Below are positions 7,797-16,156 of a DNA stretch of 64,000 bases, in pieces. The stretch lies in NCBI RefSeq assembly GCF_002021565.1, contig NZ_MSZX01000003.1, forward strand, positions 372,027 through 436,026, in the 5' to 3' direction. The notes beneath the pieces were generated by a model. It did not search any database. It saw only the letters and a program-made list of their open reading frames with translations, and was not told the DNA's origin. A program made the position numbers and the translations under genes. Position 1 is the stretch's first letter; every line of letters starts with the position of its first letter. This DNA comes from Paenibacillus selenitireducens (lineage in GTDB: Bacteria; Bacillota; Bacilli; Paenibacillales; Paenibacillaceae).

Positions 7797-8594
7797 GTGA
7801 ATATATTTATTCGGGAATTAAAAGCAAATCGGAAGGCATTAATCATTTGGTGCATAGGTGTTGTTTTTCTCGTTGGATCAGGGATGAGCAAATATGCCGG
7901 GATGTATTCCTCAGGACAATCCATGAATAATCTGATGGCGGATTTGCCAAAATCATTGCAAGCGATGTTCGGCGTAGGCGGCTTGGATCTATCGAAAGTG
8001 AGTGGATATTACGGAATACTCTTCATATATTTGCTCGTGATGGCAACGATTCATGCGGCCATGCTCGGATCGAGCATTCTGTCGAAGGAAGAGCGGGATA
8101 AAACATCGGAGTTCTTAATGGTGAAGCCCGTCTCCAGAAATCAAGTGTTATCCGCTAAGCTCTGTGCCGCGATAATGAACGTGATCATCTTTAATGTCGT
8201 CATGCTGGTTTCAAGCATCGGTCTAGTCAATCCCTACGCCAAGGGGGAAAATGTCATACCGGATATTCTGCTGCTAATGGGCGGCATGTTCATCCTTCAA
8301 CTGCTGTTTTTAATGCTTGGAATGGCGATTGCAGCGATCAGTAAACATCCGAAACGTGCCGTATCTTTGTCTACAGGCATACTGCTGGCAACTTTCATTT
8401 TATCGATGATGATTGATATTAGCGGACAGATCGATGCGTTGAAATATGTAACGCCGTTTAAGTATTTCGAAGCGAAGCAGGTGATGTATGGCGGGGGATA
8501 TGATCCCGTATTCGTGATCCTGTCGGTTGTGATCATAGCCGTCTCACTCTTCGCCACCTATTATTTCTATAACAAACGGGATCTGACAGTGTAA
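7797..8594 (+). CDS. ABC-2 type permease (second subunit)
   Basis: A 265-residue paralogue of the preceding permease, with the same six-segment layout, a shared KTSEFLMVKPVSRNQ loop and a matching VTPFKYFEAKQVMYGGGY element late in the protein (VTPFKY is FTPFKY in the first copy). The start is GTG 7797 behind GAGGGAGGAA. It ends the exporter operon, and a bidirectional terminator follows at once. Confidence 0.88.
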   Translation: MNIFIRELKANRKALIIWCIGVVFLVGSGMSKYAGMYSSGQSMNNLMADLPKSLQAMFGVGGLDLSKVSGYYGILFIYLLVMATIHAAMLGSSILSKEERDKTSEFLMVKPVSRNQVLSAKLCAAIMNVIIFNVVMLVSSIGLVNPYAKGENVIPDILLLMGGMFILQLLFLMLGMAIAAISKHPKRAVSLSTGILLATFILSMMIDISGQIDALKYVTPFKYFEAKQVMYGGGYDPVFVILSVVIIAVSLFATYYFYNKRDLTV

Positions 8595-8614
8595 TCATCG
8601 GATCGGATACGGAA

Positions 8615-8646
8615 AAGACGCCTGCACAGGCTCGTGCGGGCGTCTT
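8615..8646. terminator. Bidirectional terminator
   Basis: Stem AAGACGCCTGCAC / GTGCGGGCGTCTT (one G-T pair) with a five-base loop between the convergent exporter operon and the zinc-ribbon gene. Confidence 0.75.
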
Positions 8647-8665
8647 CTACTTGCTTATTGGAGCT

Positions 8666-9214
8666 TTATTCGGGTTTATTGGAATCATCGGATGTCGTAG
8701 AATGCGTATCCTCAGCAGCATCTGAACGCGCGGTGTCTGTTGTGGCAGCCTCTTCTGAATTCCGCGGTTCGGAGACGGAACTTTGAGAAGGTGCTGTGTA
8801 TGTCGTCTGATAGTATTTAACCTCGGGCTCCACAATGGTCGTCTCCGGTTCGAACGCCTTGCCGCAACGGCTGCAGAATCGGGATTCTTCAGGAACCACA
8901 GAACCGCAGGATAGGCATATTTGCTCCCCTTTGACACGATGAAGAACTTGTTCGAGTGTGATGACTTGCTCCTCTAATTGGGCGATCACACGGCAAAGGG
9001 TTGTCATTTGTCCTTCGGCTTCGTCCATTGAGGTGGTTGCATTCTTGCTCATGCCTGAGGCACGATAGACCAGCTCGCCTAGCTCTTCGTAGTGATCTTG
9101 AATCTCTCTACGCTTGGAGGAGAGTTGGGAACTCAACTTGGTCACTTCGACGGTTTGTTGTGCCTTATCTTTTACTTGGTTCAAACCGGTTTTCATTTTA
9201 TTGAATATGCTCAT
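8666..9214 (-). CDS. Coiled-coil zinc-ribbon protein
   Basis: A 182-residue cytoplasmic protein of unknown function. Residues 1-95 are a continuous amphipathic helix region (MSIFNKMKTGLNQVKDKAQQ, then heptad-like Leu/Val/Ile spacing) likely to form a coiled coil. Residues about 99-118 hold a zinc ribbon, CLSCGSVVPEESRFCSRCG, with two CxxC knuckles. The last 60 residues are Ser/Thr/Glu/Asp-rich and probably disordered. The start is supported by GGAGG 11 bases upstream. Such coiled-coil plus C-terminal ribbon proteins are common single genes in Bacillota; no partner is suggested by the neighbours. Confidence 0.8.
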   Translation of the reverse strand: MSIFNKMKTGLNQVKDKAQQTVEVTKLSSQLSSKRREIQDHYEELGELVYRASGMSKNATTSMDEAEGQMTTLCRVIAQLEEQVITLEQVLHRVKGEQICLSCGSVVPEESRFCSRCGKAFEPETTIVEPEVKYYQTTYTAPSQSSVSEPRNSEEAATTDTARSDAAEDTHSTTSDDSNKPE

Positions 9215-9331
9215 CGCTCGGTAAGCCTCCTATACAATAACCTTCTTTTCCATATTATCTCATGCCTAAAACAGGCGGGTCAATGAAGCAAGCAGCCTAT
9301 CCGCGCCTTCAACGATCATTCTATGCTGTAC

Positions 9332-9383
9332 TTGACACAATATGCACACTTGCATATAATTGTAGACAAATTCAGTCTGTAAT
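9332..9383 (+). promoter_or_regulatory. Consensus promoter with two dyads before the Rrf2 gene
   Basis: TTGACA (9332-9337), 17 bases, TATAAT (9355-9360): a fully consensus sigma-A promoter. The spacer and -10 carry the inverted repeat TATGCA-N4-TGCATA (9341-9356), and a second dyad, ATT-N2-AGAC-N7-GTCT-N2-AAT, covers 9359-9383 over the start region. Both are candidate operators for autorepression. Confidence 0.78.
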
Positions 9384-9397
9384 AAGGTGGTGTTGTC

Positions 9398-9835
9398 ATG
9401 AAATATTCCAAAGCTACGAACTATGCATTACATACGATGGTGTATCTTGCGTCAGCGCCTGCAGGCAAGACCATCGGTGTTCTGCCATTAGCGGAATTCC
9501 AGCAGATTTCTCCGACGTATCTTTCCAAGATCTTAACGAAACTTGTGAAAGCGGGTTATGTGGAGTCTACACCTGGAGTTCGCGGAGGCTATAAGTTGTC
9601 AAAGAACAAAGAAGACATTTCATTTCTACATGTGATTCAGGCAATTGAAGGTAACGAAAGCTTGTTTCAGTGCGGGGCAGGGCATGATGAGAACGCTCCT
9701 TATTGTATGGTTGAGTGTGTCATGTCGCAGGCAGAGCAGGAAATGGAGAAATACTTGCAGCAACGTACGATTGCTGAGCTGGTTGAGAAGTCAGATGAAC
9801 GGATTCTGTCGTTTGTGAATCGAGTAGCGCAGTAA
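9398..9835 (+). CDS. Rrf2 family redox-responsive transcriptional regulator
   Basis: A 145-residue Rrf2-family winged-helix regulator. The start MKYSKATNYALHTMVYLA and the HTH/wing segments SPTYLSKILTKLVKAGYV and GVRGGYKLSK are family hallmarks. Three cysteines, Cys92, Cys103 and Cys107, lie in the loop where IscR and NsrR bind an Fe-S cluster and where other members use thiol switches. It precedes, on the same strand, a thioredoxin-reductase-like flavoprotein, so thiol or redox sensing is likely. Whether a cluster or disulfide is used cannot be read from sequence. Confidence 0.9.
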   Translation: MKYSKATNYALHTMVYLASAPAGKTIGVLPLAEFQQISPTYLSKILTKLVKAGYVESTPGVRGGYKLSKNKEDISFLHVIQAIEGNESLFQCGAGHDENAPYCMVECVMSQAEQEMEKYLQQRTIAELVEKSDERILSFVNRVAQ

Positions 9836-9898
9836 GTTTTTTTTAGATGAATTACAGATAAGCTGAGTCTTTAATTGAAGGGGAGGCGTGAAGGCAAT

Positions 9899-10798
9899 AT
9901 GATATTTGATTGTGCCATTATTGGTGGAGGGCCTGCGGGGCTTAATGCAGCGCTCGTACTCGGGAGAGCAAGACGAGAGGTACTGCTGCTGGATCATAAC
10001 CAGCCACGGAATGCAGTGACGCAGGAATCGCATGGCTTCATTACCCGGGACGGTACATCACCGCAGGAGTTTCGAAGACTGGCGCATCAGGACCTCATGA
10101 AATACCCTTCCATTCATATACAGTCATCCAAGGTGCAGGACGTGAAGTCTCATGCTGACGTATTTGAACTCATTACGGAAGTGGGAGAGACGTATCATGC
10201 CCGCAAAGTCATCTTGGCAACGGGTCTGCGTGAGACCTTGCCTGCCGTGGATCGTCTTCGGGAGTATTATGGGAAGAGTATCTTTAATTGCTCCTATTGC
10301 GATGGGTGGGAGCTGCGTGATCAACCGCTAATCGTCATTTCAGATACCGCAGCCGCGTATCATATGACCATGATGATGGAACAGTGGACGAAGGATCTTA
10401 TCGTATGCACGAATGGAAATCTTGTTCTGACAGAAGAGCAGGTGGCTAAATTGCAGAGCAAAGGGATTCCCGTATATCCACAGAAGATCCAAGCACTTGT
10501 CGGGGAGAACGGACAGCTGCAGCAAGTGGTGCTGGAGGATGGCGTCATCCTGGAGCGATCCGGTGGGTTTGTTACCCCGCAATGGGGGCAAGCGGCTTCT
10601 ATTGGCGAGTCTCTAGGTTGTGAGTTGGATGAGCGTGGTGGGATCGTCACCGATCTGTTCGGTAGAACGAATATCCAAGGCGTTTACGCTGCGGGTGATT
10701 CAGCGCTTTTCGCTCCTTCGCAATTGATTATTGCAGCTGCAGGTGGAAGTAAAGCGGCGATGGGCGTAAATATGGAATTAACGGTTGAGATCTTTTAA
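9899..10798 (+). CDS. Thioredoxin reductase-like FAD-dependent oxidoreductase
   Basis: A 299-residue protein with the thioredoxin reductase layout: FAD dinucleotide fold IIGGGPAGLNAALVLGRA at residues 7-24, an ATGLRE strand-loop (107-112), the redox pair Cys131-Ser-Tyr-Cys134 and the C-terminal FAD motif VYAAGDSA. The second dinucleotide fold is odd: after the CxxC region the usual GxGxxA/G NADPH motif is replaced by ISDTAAAYHM. Standard NADPH use is therefore doubtful. ATG 9899 is preferred (GGGGAGG 12 bases upstream) over a TTG at 9875 that precedes the ribosome site. The Rrf2 gene 63 bases upstream probably regulates it. Confidence 0.85.
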   Translation: MIFDCAIIGGGPAGLNAALVLGRARREVLLLDHNQPRNAVTQESHGFITRDGTSPQEFRRLAHQDLMKYPSIHIQSSKVQDVKSHADVFELITEVGETYHARKVILATGLRETLPAVDRLREYYGKSIFNCSYCDGWELRDQPLIVISDTAAAYHMTMMMEQWTKDLIVCTNGNLVLTEEQVAKLQSKGIPVYPQKIQALVGENGQLQQVVLEDGVILERSGGFVTPQWGQAASIGESLGCELDERGGIVTDLFGRTNIQGVYAAGDSALFAPSQLIIAAAGGSKAAMGVNMELTVEIF

Positions 10799-10830
10799 TT
10801 TAGATCTGAAGAGATGGATGTATGTAAAAT

Positions 10831-10886
10831 AAGAGGCTATCCGACGTGAACCTGGTAAGGAACCAGTCATGAGGGACAGCCTCTTT
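10831..10886. terminator. Bidirectional terminator
   Basis: Outer stem AAGAGGCT (10831-10838) / AGCCTCTT (10878-10885) enclosing an inner CTGGT..ACCAG hairpin, between convergent genes. Confidence 0.75.
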
Positions 10887-10897
10887 CTGCTTAATGG

Positions 10898-11395
10898 TTA
10901 CTTTCTGTTCTTCAGCATTTCGGCATACTCTTCACGGCTTGGTCCGTAAAGACCTGGCACTGTAAGGCCTGCTTGGCGCATCAAGACGGTCATTTGGCCG
11001 CGATGGTGCGTCTGATGTTGAATCAGCATGCGGAGTGTCATGCCGTTCGCCATTTCTCTGCCGAATACTTGACGGACTTGTGCGATATCGGCATCGGTCC
11101 ACGAAGAACGAAGTGCCTCCACAAATGCGCGATTGGTCTTCGCGTATCCTTCGGCGATGACGCTTGCTTGTGTAGGTACTTCTTTATAATCTCCTGGGTA
11201 AGGCACTTCAATTCCAAGCTGTCCTGCAAACACAGGGATACTATTCGCGATATGCCATCCCAATTCCCCTAGTGTGAAATGATTCTCTGCGATTTGTTGA
11301 GGTAAGGATGCGTCTGTCAGGTGATTCAGAATGCGCTCGGATCCTGCAGCCTCTTGATTCCATTCCTGTAGAAATTCTTCAATGGTATGAAACAT
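10898..11395 (-). CDS. DinB family protein
   Basis: A 165-residue DinB/YfiT-type four-helix-bundle protein. The three metal-binding histidines fit the fold: His in LGELGWHIANS and the pair in LIQHQTHHRGQ. The family includes metal-dependent thiol-S-transferases that can use bacillithiol, and DNA-damage-inducible proteins; no specific activity can be assigned. The start ATG at 11395 has TATGGAGGGA 8 bases upstream; the longer open frame to 11458 lacks a ribosome site. Confidence 0.88.
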   Translation of the reverse strand: MFHTIEEFLQEWNQEAAGSERILNHLTDASLPQQIAENHFTLGELGWHIANSIPVFAGQLGIEVPYPGDYKEVPTQASVIAEGYAKTNRAFVEALRSSWTDADIAQVRQVFGREMANGMTLRMLIQHQTHHRGQMTVLMRQAGLTVPGLYGPSREEYAEMLKNRK

Positions 11396-11564
11396 CGTAA
11401 TCCCTCCATATAAGTGGTTTAGAAGTTGTATGTATCTATCTTCTGCAATTTGTTTCAATCCATAGTATAGCGATCAGGTCTGAATAGATCAAATAGTATA
11501 CCGAGTAGATGCAAATTATTTTTGCATTTGGGCTATCCTAAGCAGATGGAAAGGAGGATTGCTC

Positions 11565-12794
11565 ATGCAGAAGGATCAGCCGTCTCCTTCCAGAGGGAAG
11601 TTAGACAGGCAGTCTTGGTTGCTGCTAGCAGTCAATGCGTTATTTATTATAGCAAGTGCGTTGTCAGGGACATTCATTGGGGTGTATCTCTGGAAAGCAA
11701 GTCATAATTTTGCGGTATTGGGTTTGTTTACGCTATTAACGCATTTCTGTATGGCGGTAACATTCTGGACCGCAGGCTACTGGGTGAAAAAAGGGCATAA
11801 AATGATGTGCTTCCGCCTTGGCATCGGGATGTCGGCGGTATTCTATGCAATCGTCTTATTGCTTGGGATAAATGCCGTACATTACATATGGTTGTTAGGC
11901 ATAGTACAAGGATTAGGTACGGGGCTCTTTTGGCTTGTATTCAATGTGATTTATTTTGAAGTTACCGATCCGGATAATCGCGATCGATTCAACGGATGGA
12001 CGGGGATTATCGGGGCGGTTGCCGGCATGGTTGCCCCATGGTGTTCGGGTTTACTTATTACCCGAATGGCCGCCGAGACGGGTTATCGCATGGTTTTCAT
12101 GATTTCGTTTGGAACATTCGTAGCTGCCGTCGTCGTAAGCATCTGGTTGCGAAATCGCAAGAGTGAAGGGGACTACGAATGGAAGCTGCCTGTGCGGATA
12201 TTTCAGAAGCCGCACACCGCATGGAAAACTACCCTTGGAGCCTTAGCTGCACAGGGTTTCCGGGAGAGCGTATTCGGCGTCATGATTGGATTGCTCGTCT
12301 ATATCCAGACCGGCAGTGAGATGAAGCTCGGGAATTTTACGTTGATTACATCCGCGATTGCCTTCTTAAGTTTCTATGCGGCAGGTAAATGGATCAAGCC
12401 GATCTGGCGCAGCCGCGCGATGTTGGTCGGGACCATCGTCATGACCGCGGTTATTATTCCTTTCTTCTTCGGGATCAGCTATAAGACGATGCTCGTATTC
12501 GGTATTGGAACCTCATTGTTCATTCCGCTGTACACGATCCCGATGACATCGGCGGTGTTCGATTTAATTGGTCAGCACGAAGAGAGCGCTAAGCAGCGAG
12601 TAGAGTATGTGGTGCTCCGAGAACTGGCGCTCAGTGCTGGGCGGGTCGTGAGCATGATCATTTTCATTATCACCATTCACTTCAGTAAAGCGCCGATCGT
12701 CTTAAACTGTCTGCTTCTGTTCATAGGATGCTCACCACTTGTGAGTTGGCTGATGATGAGAAGGAATTTTGCGCCGAAACCTATAAAAGAATGA
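11565..12794 (+). CDS. MFS transporter
   Basis: A 409-residue protein with about twelve membrane segments, of the major facilitator superfamily. After a short basic N-terminus come paired six-helix halves linked by a polar stretch near residues 190-215 (WLRNRKSEGDYEWKLPVRIF). AAGGAGG at 11551-11557 lies 7 bases before ATG 11565, which was preferred to the TTG at 11559. It stands alone between a divergent dinB gene and an aldo/keto reductase, with its own terminator, so the substrate is not suggested by context. Confidence 0.88.
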   Translation: MQKDQPSPSRGKLDRQSWLLLAVNALFIIASALSGTFIGVYLWKASHNFAVLGLFTLLTHFCMAVTFWTAGYWVKKGHKMMCFRLGIGMSAVFYAIVLLLGINAVHYIWLLGIVQGLGTGLFWLVFNVIYFEVTDPDNRDRFNGWTGIIGAVAGMVAPWCSGLLITRMAAETGYRMVFMISFGTFVAAVVVSIWLRNRKSEGDYEWKLPVRIFQKPHTAWKTTLGALAAQGFRESVFGVMIGLLVYIQTGSEMKLGNFTLITSAIAFLSFYAAGKWIKPIWRSRAMLVGTIVMTAVIIPFFFGISYKTMLVFGIGTSLFIPLYTIPMTSAVFDLIGQHEESAKQRVEYVVLRELALSAGRVVSMIIFIITIHFSKAPIVLNCLLLFIGCSPLVSWLMMRRNFAPKPIKE

Positions 12795-12798
12795 ATAA

Positions 12799-12836
12799 GG
12801 GCTGATGTTTCCGAGGATGGAAGCATCGGCTTTTTG
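12799..12836 (+). terminator. Terminator of the MFS gene
   Basis: Stem GCTGATGTTTCC / GGAAGCATCGGC (two wobble pairs) followed by TTTTT. Confidence 0.8.
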
Positions 12837-12873
12837 GCTTGGTCTTGTTACGTAGAGGGGGCTGATCATGATG

Positions 12874-12903
12874 TTGACTTGCGGATCAGATGCGACATAC
12901 AAT
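12874..12903 (+). promoter_or_regulatory. Sigma-A type promoter of aldo/keto reductase gene
   Basis: TTGACT (12874-12879), an 18-base spacer, TACAAT (12898-12903), 60 bases before the GTG start. Confidence 0.6.
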
Positions 12904-12963
12904 CAAGTCAATAAGATGCACAGGAAGAAACGCCAAGTCGAATAGGGGAAGAAGGTAAGGTTC

Positions 12964-13944
12964 GTGGGCATTCAACCAACGTTAAGAACATTGGGAGCTT
13001 CAGATTTACGGTTGTCTCCGCTGGGTCTTGGCTGCTGGCAGTTCAGCAAAGGCGAAGGAATAGTGGGGCGATTCTGGCCGGATATCGATCCAGCGATCAT
13101 TGAAGAGATCATTCGCGTCTGCTTGGAGGGCGGCATCAACTGGTTCGACACGGCCGAGGTCTATGGTAAAGGACAATCGGAGCAAATGCTTGCCAGCGCA
13201 CTGAACAAGCTTGGTGTCCGTGAAGAGGACGCTCACATCGCGACCAAATGGTGGCCTGCATTACGTACGGCAGGGAACATTCCGCGAACCATTCAGACAC
13301 GATTGGATAGCTTGAAAGGCCGGATGATCGACTTGTATCAAATCCATCAACCCTTCTCTTTCTCGTCGGTATCCGCAGAAATGAAGCAGATGGGGCAGCT
13401 GGTTAAGCAAGGAAAAATCAAGTATGTCGGCGTGAGTAATTTCACCGCCAGCAAAATGCGCGAGGCCGACCGAGTTCTTAAGGATATGGGATTGCGGCTT
13501 ATCTCGAATCAAATGAAATACAGCATGCTCGATCGGCGGATCGAAGACAATGAGGTATTGGATACGGCGAAGGAGTTAGGGATCTCCATCATCGCCTATT
13601 CACCATTAGAGCAAGGATTGCTCAGTGGGAAGTTTCACCGTCAGCCCGAACTTGTGAAGAGCATGACGGGTCCGCGCAAGCTATTGCCAGCTTTTAAAGC
13701 GGGTGGATTGCAGCGCACCCTGCCACTCATTGAGCTTCTGGAACAGATCGCGGTGAAGTACAATGCATCGGCAACGCAAGTGGCATTGAATTGGACGATT
13801 CATTATCACGGAGATACCGTTTTTGCTATACCTGGCGCTTCCAAGGTGCATCACGCACAGGAGAATGTGAAGACGATGCAATTCCGTCTGACAGACGATG
13901 AAATGAAGGCAATTCATGACGTGTCACAACGAGTGGGGCGTTAA
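12964..13944 (+). CDS. Aldo/keto reductase
   Basis: A 326-residue NADP(H)-dependent aldo/keto reductase (TIM barrel). The catalytic tetrad is visible: Asp62 and Tyr67 in WFDTAEVYG, Lys95 in IATKWWP and His128 in LYQIHQP. The cofactor-binding C-terminal part has AIPGASK.HHAQENV. The gene begins with GTG 12964; the upstream GAAGAAGG is a modest ribosome site. It is monocistronic, with a promoter at 12874-12903 and a terminator at 14068-14104. The sugar-like or carbonyl substrate is not predictable. Confidence 0.92.
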   Translation: MGIQPTLRTLGASDLRLSPLGLGCWQFSKGEGIVGRFWPDIDPAIIEEIIRVCLEGGINWFDTAEVYGKGQSEQMLASALNKLGVREEDAHIATKWWPALRTAGNIPRTIQTRLDSLKGRMIDLYQIHQPFSFSSVSAEMKQMGQLVKQGKIKYVGVSNFTASKMREADRVLKDMGLRLISNQMKYSMLDRRIEDNEVLDTAKELGISIIAYSPLEQGLLSGKFHRQPELVKSMTGPRKLLPAFKAGGLQRTLPLIELLEQIAVKYNASATQVALNWTIHYHGDTVFAIPGASKVHHAQENVKTMQFRLTDDEMKAIHDVSQRVGR

Positions 13945-14013
13945 AAGGAAGGTAGTATTGGATTTTTACACCAACTATTGTGCAACATTTGCTTAGATAG
14001 CGATATTTCCCGG

Positions 14014-14039
14014 GCTATATGGGATTCATCCTATATAGC
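14014..14039. repeat. 26-base imperfect dyad
   Basis: GCTATATGGGAT and ATCCTATATAGC, inverted around two bases with one mismatch, lie between the reductase stop and its terminator. It could be an operator or an extra hairpin; no gene start is near on either strand. Confidence 0.4.
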
Positions 14040-14067
14040 ACAGCAGGTCTGGTCTAAATGGATGTGA

Positions 14068-14104
14068 AAAAGGATCCCATCTCGAAGCAGAGGAGGATCC
14101 TTTT
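14068..14104. terminator. Bidirectional terminator
   Basis: Perfect 10-base stem AAAAGGATCC / GGATCCTTTT between the convergent reductase and DUF1761 genes. Confidence 0.85.
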
Positions 14105-14124
14105 CGTTATATTACCTATGTAGG

Positions 14125-14535
14125 TTAACCTTGCATCCATCCAAGGATGAGACCCGCGACAACATACGATACCAAGTGGTATCCGATGGTAATAAAGTAT
14201 AGTCCTAATTTGCTGCCTTCGAATAGGTAGTTCATGCCGATCTTGACTGAAATACTGATACCGATCAATAGACCGATCGTAATACCTGTTCCAATCGTAA
14301 CGTGATCAACAAGGGTGAGCAGCAAGGCCAGTACGAAGGCTCCTGCCAATTGGGTGAGCGCTGTAAGGAAATACGTGAACGGGCTTCCTCCTGACATCTC
14401 TTCCATTTTGACCCCGCGTTGTTTCATCCAAGCGTTACCGAATAGGACCGGTGAGTACCACAGGAATCCGATCACCATGGTTGCTACCGTGGCGATTAGT
14501 ACAGCTACATAGTTAATTTTACTTACGTCCAACAT
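14125..14535 (-). CDS. DUF1761 membrane protein
   Basis: A 136-residue integral membrane protein with four hydrophobic segments. The N-terminal NYVAVLIATVATMVIGFLWYSPVLFG..W pattern is the mark of the DUF1761 family, whose function is unknown. AAGGAGG stands 10 bases before the ATG at 14535. Single gene, facing the aldo/keto reductase. Confidence 0.85.
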   Translation of the reverse strand: MLDVSKINYVAVLIATVATMVIGFLWYSPVLFGNAWMKQRGVKMEEMSGGSPFTYFLTALTQLAGAFVLALLLTLVDHVTIGTGITIGLLIGISISVKIGMNYLFEGSKLGLYFITIGYHLVSYVVAGLILGWMQG

Positions 14536-14634
14536 GAAATAAAGTCCTCCTTGTTAAATGGTGCCTTCCTATTATACGACAAGCATTTCCTATTTGTGGT
14601 GTATAAAAACGATTTTCATACAAGGTGGTGCATC

Positions 14635-14760
14635 ATGGTGATTTTTTGGCGGGAGCAGCATTACTTTGAGTTGATGCATGATATCATCGCGAGATTAGGT
14701 ATGTTTTGGAATACCGGAAGATTCAGTCATTCGAACGGGGATACAGCAGCTGCGGCATAG
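14635..14760 (+). CDS. Possible small protein (41 residues)
   Basis: ATG 14635 is preceded by AAGGTGGTG at a usable distance and opens a 41-codon frame beginning MVIFWREQHYFELMHDII. No homologue is recognised, and the composition does not separate it from chance. It lies in the spacer between the divergent DUF1761 and VOC genes. Confidence 0.25.
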   Translation: MVIFWREQHYFELMHDIIARLGMFWNTGRFSHSNGDTAAAA

Positions 14761-14893
14761 GGCAACGTGGGGTGGAAAAAATCTTCAGCGTTGTCCTCTG
14801 TTCGCCTTATCTGTTGCATCGAATCAGGTTATAATACTAGAGATAGGGGGATTTTGCCTATACAATACATAGAAAGAAGGATGAACAGGAATC

Positions 14894-15322
14894 ATGAAAA
14901 TTTCACCGTACATCAATTTGGATGGGAAATGTGCTGAAGCGGTTGCATTTTACGAAAACGTATTGCAAGCCAAGAACTTGGGTGTAATGAGATTTGGCGA
15001 TATGCCAAATGAAGAACATCCCGTGCCTGACAATATGAAGGATCGCGTACTGCATGCATCACTTGAATTTGACGGTAATGTCATTATGTTCTCGGACACC
15101 ATGCCTGGACATCCGTTCACCTTGGGTGATCAATTAAGCATTGCGATCACGTCGGCGGATTTCGAACGTTTGAAATCCATATATCACGGGCTAGTTGAAG
15201 GCGGACAAGCTCTTATGGAATTGCAAACAACATTCTGGAGTCCTTTATATGGTATGGTACGTGATAAATTCGGCATTACTTGGCAGTTAAACGGTGCGGC
15301 AGAGCAAGCTTGCGTTGAATAG
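14894..15322 (+). CDS. VOC family (PhnB-like) protein
   Basis: A 142-residue single-domain protein of the vicinal oxygen chelate superfamily, PhnB/3-dmu-9_3-mt branch. Features are PYINLDGKCAEAVAFYENVL at the start, a VLHASLEFDGNVIMFSD strand and the closing WSPLYGMVRDKFGITWQL. These proteins often act as metalloenzymes or resistance proteins, but function here is unknown. A TATAAT at 14830-14835 may be its -10; no good -35 was found at the right distance. Confidence 0.85.
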   Translation: MKISPYINLDGKCAEAVAFYENVLQAKNLGVMRFGDMPNEEHPVPDNMKDRVLHASLEFDGNVIMFSDTMPGHPFTLGDQLSIAITSADFERLKSIYHGLVEGGQALMELQTTFWSPLYGMVRDKFGITWQLNGAAEQACVE

Positions 15323-15358
15323 AGTAACATGATGAGATGGTACGTACATCAATAATGG

Positions 15359-15394
15359 GAAAAGGGCACTCGCATGCAGCGAATGCCCTTTTTT
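15359..15394. terminator. Bidirectional terminator
   Basis: Stem AAAAGGGCACTCGC / GCGAATGCCCTTTT (one mismatch), loop ATGCA, then T-run; serves the convergent VOC and membrane-protein genes. Confidence 0.85.
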
Positions 15395-15397
15395 CCG

Positions 15398-15904
15398 TTA
15401 TACGAGTTCTTTTTTCTTGAAGAAAAGAATGAACGCTCCCACGAGAATTAAGATCATCGCAAGAATCGGCTTGCCTACATATAGATGACTGAAGAGTGAG
15501 CTAATGGTGAATACAACAAAGAAAATAGTGGATAACGCGGTCAAAATGTTGATCGGGATCAACAGATAACGGTTACGGCTGCCCATCCAGTAGAATTCGA
15601 ACAATCCGACGGCTACGGCCAGAATAAATCCAGGCCACATGATTGCCCAGCTATCGAACAACATTGAGATCTGGCAGACGACCCCTGTCGTAACGAGAAT
15701 TCCTCCGGGTATTAACAGTCCGACCCCGCGGCGGTTCGTTACCGAGAAGTACATCCAGTGCAAGAATACTCCGACAGGAATGACGAATAACGTAGGCCAA
15801 AAATAAGTAAACATTGTTCCGGTGCTCCAAGCTTCGCCTCCGCTGAATACGAGCAGGGCCCCGAGTACGATCAAGATGGCACCTACAAATAGGTTTCGAT
15901 TCAT
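15398..15904 (-). CDS. Multi-pass membrane protein (LiaI/LiaF-like, DUF5668-type)
   Basis: A 168-residue protein with about six hydrophobic segments beginning MNRNLFVGAILIVLGALLVF and ending in a KKKEL tail. The repeated LILVGAxIL pattern is like the LiaI-LiaF-like membrane region of envelope-stress proteins, but no enzymatic or sensor motif is present. The ATG at 15904 has AAGGAG 11 bases upstream. The frame stays open to 16057, into the Fur-box region, without a ribosome site, so the longer version was not used. Confidence 0.7.
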   Translation of the reverse strand: MNRNLFVGAILIVLGALLVFSGGEAWSTGTMFTYFWPTLFVIPVGVFLHWMYFSVTNRRGVGLLIPGGILVTTGVVCQISMLFDSWAIMWPGFILAVAVGLFEFYWMGSRNRYLLIPINILTALSTIFFVVFTISSLFSHLYVGKPILAMILILVGAFILFFKKKELV

Positions 15905-16050
15905 CGTGTGTATCGCTCCTTCTTCGAACATTTCATTTAGCATCACTTTACCATGCGGACGGGATGCTGTCTTCCGTCTTTGGGTAAGCTGCATACTGGT
16001 CGTAAGTCTAGGTTGACAAGCCGCGTAAGCATTTTCCAATAATATTGAGA

Positions 16051-16079
16051 TTGACAATGATAATGATAATTATTATCAT
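16051..16079 (+). promoter_or_regulatory. Promoter overlapped by a Fur box
   Basis: TTGACA (16051-16056), 17 bases, TATCAT (16074-16079). The sequence TGATAATTATTATCA (16064-16078) is a perfect Fur 7-1-7 inverted repeat, and the 19-base form at 16059-16077 differs from the classic GATAATGATAATCATTATC box at one base. Iron-replete repression of the next gene is expected. Confidence 0.92.
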
Positions 16080-16156
16080 CAACTATATGGTAAGTGAGGA
16101 TGAGATGTCCAATCCATCAGGCGATACGATTTTTTTCATAGATTAGGGAGGCTATT

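Noticed and set aside
14551-14760. 69-codon open frame before the VOC gene
   Set aside because: The upstream part lacks a ribosome site; only the shorter 41-codon version is kept, at low confidence.
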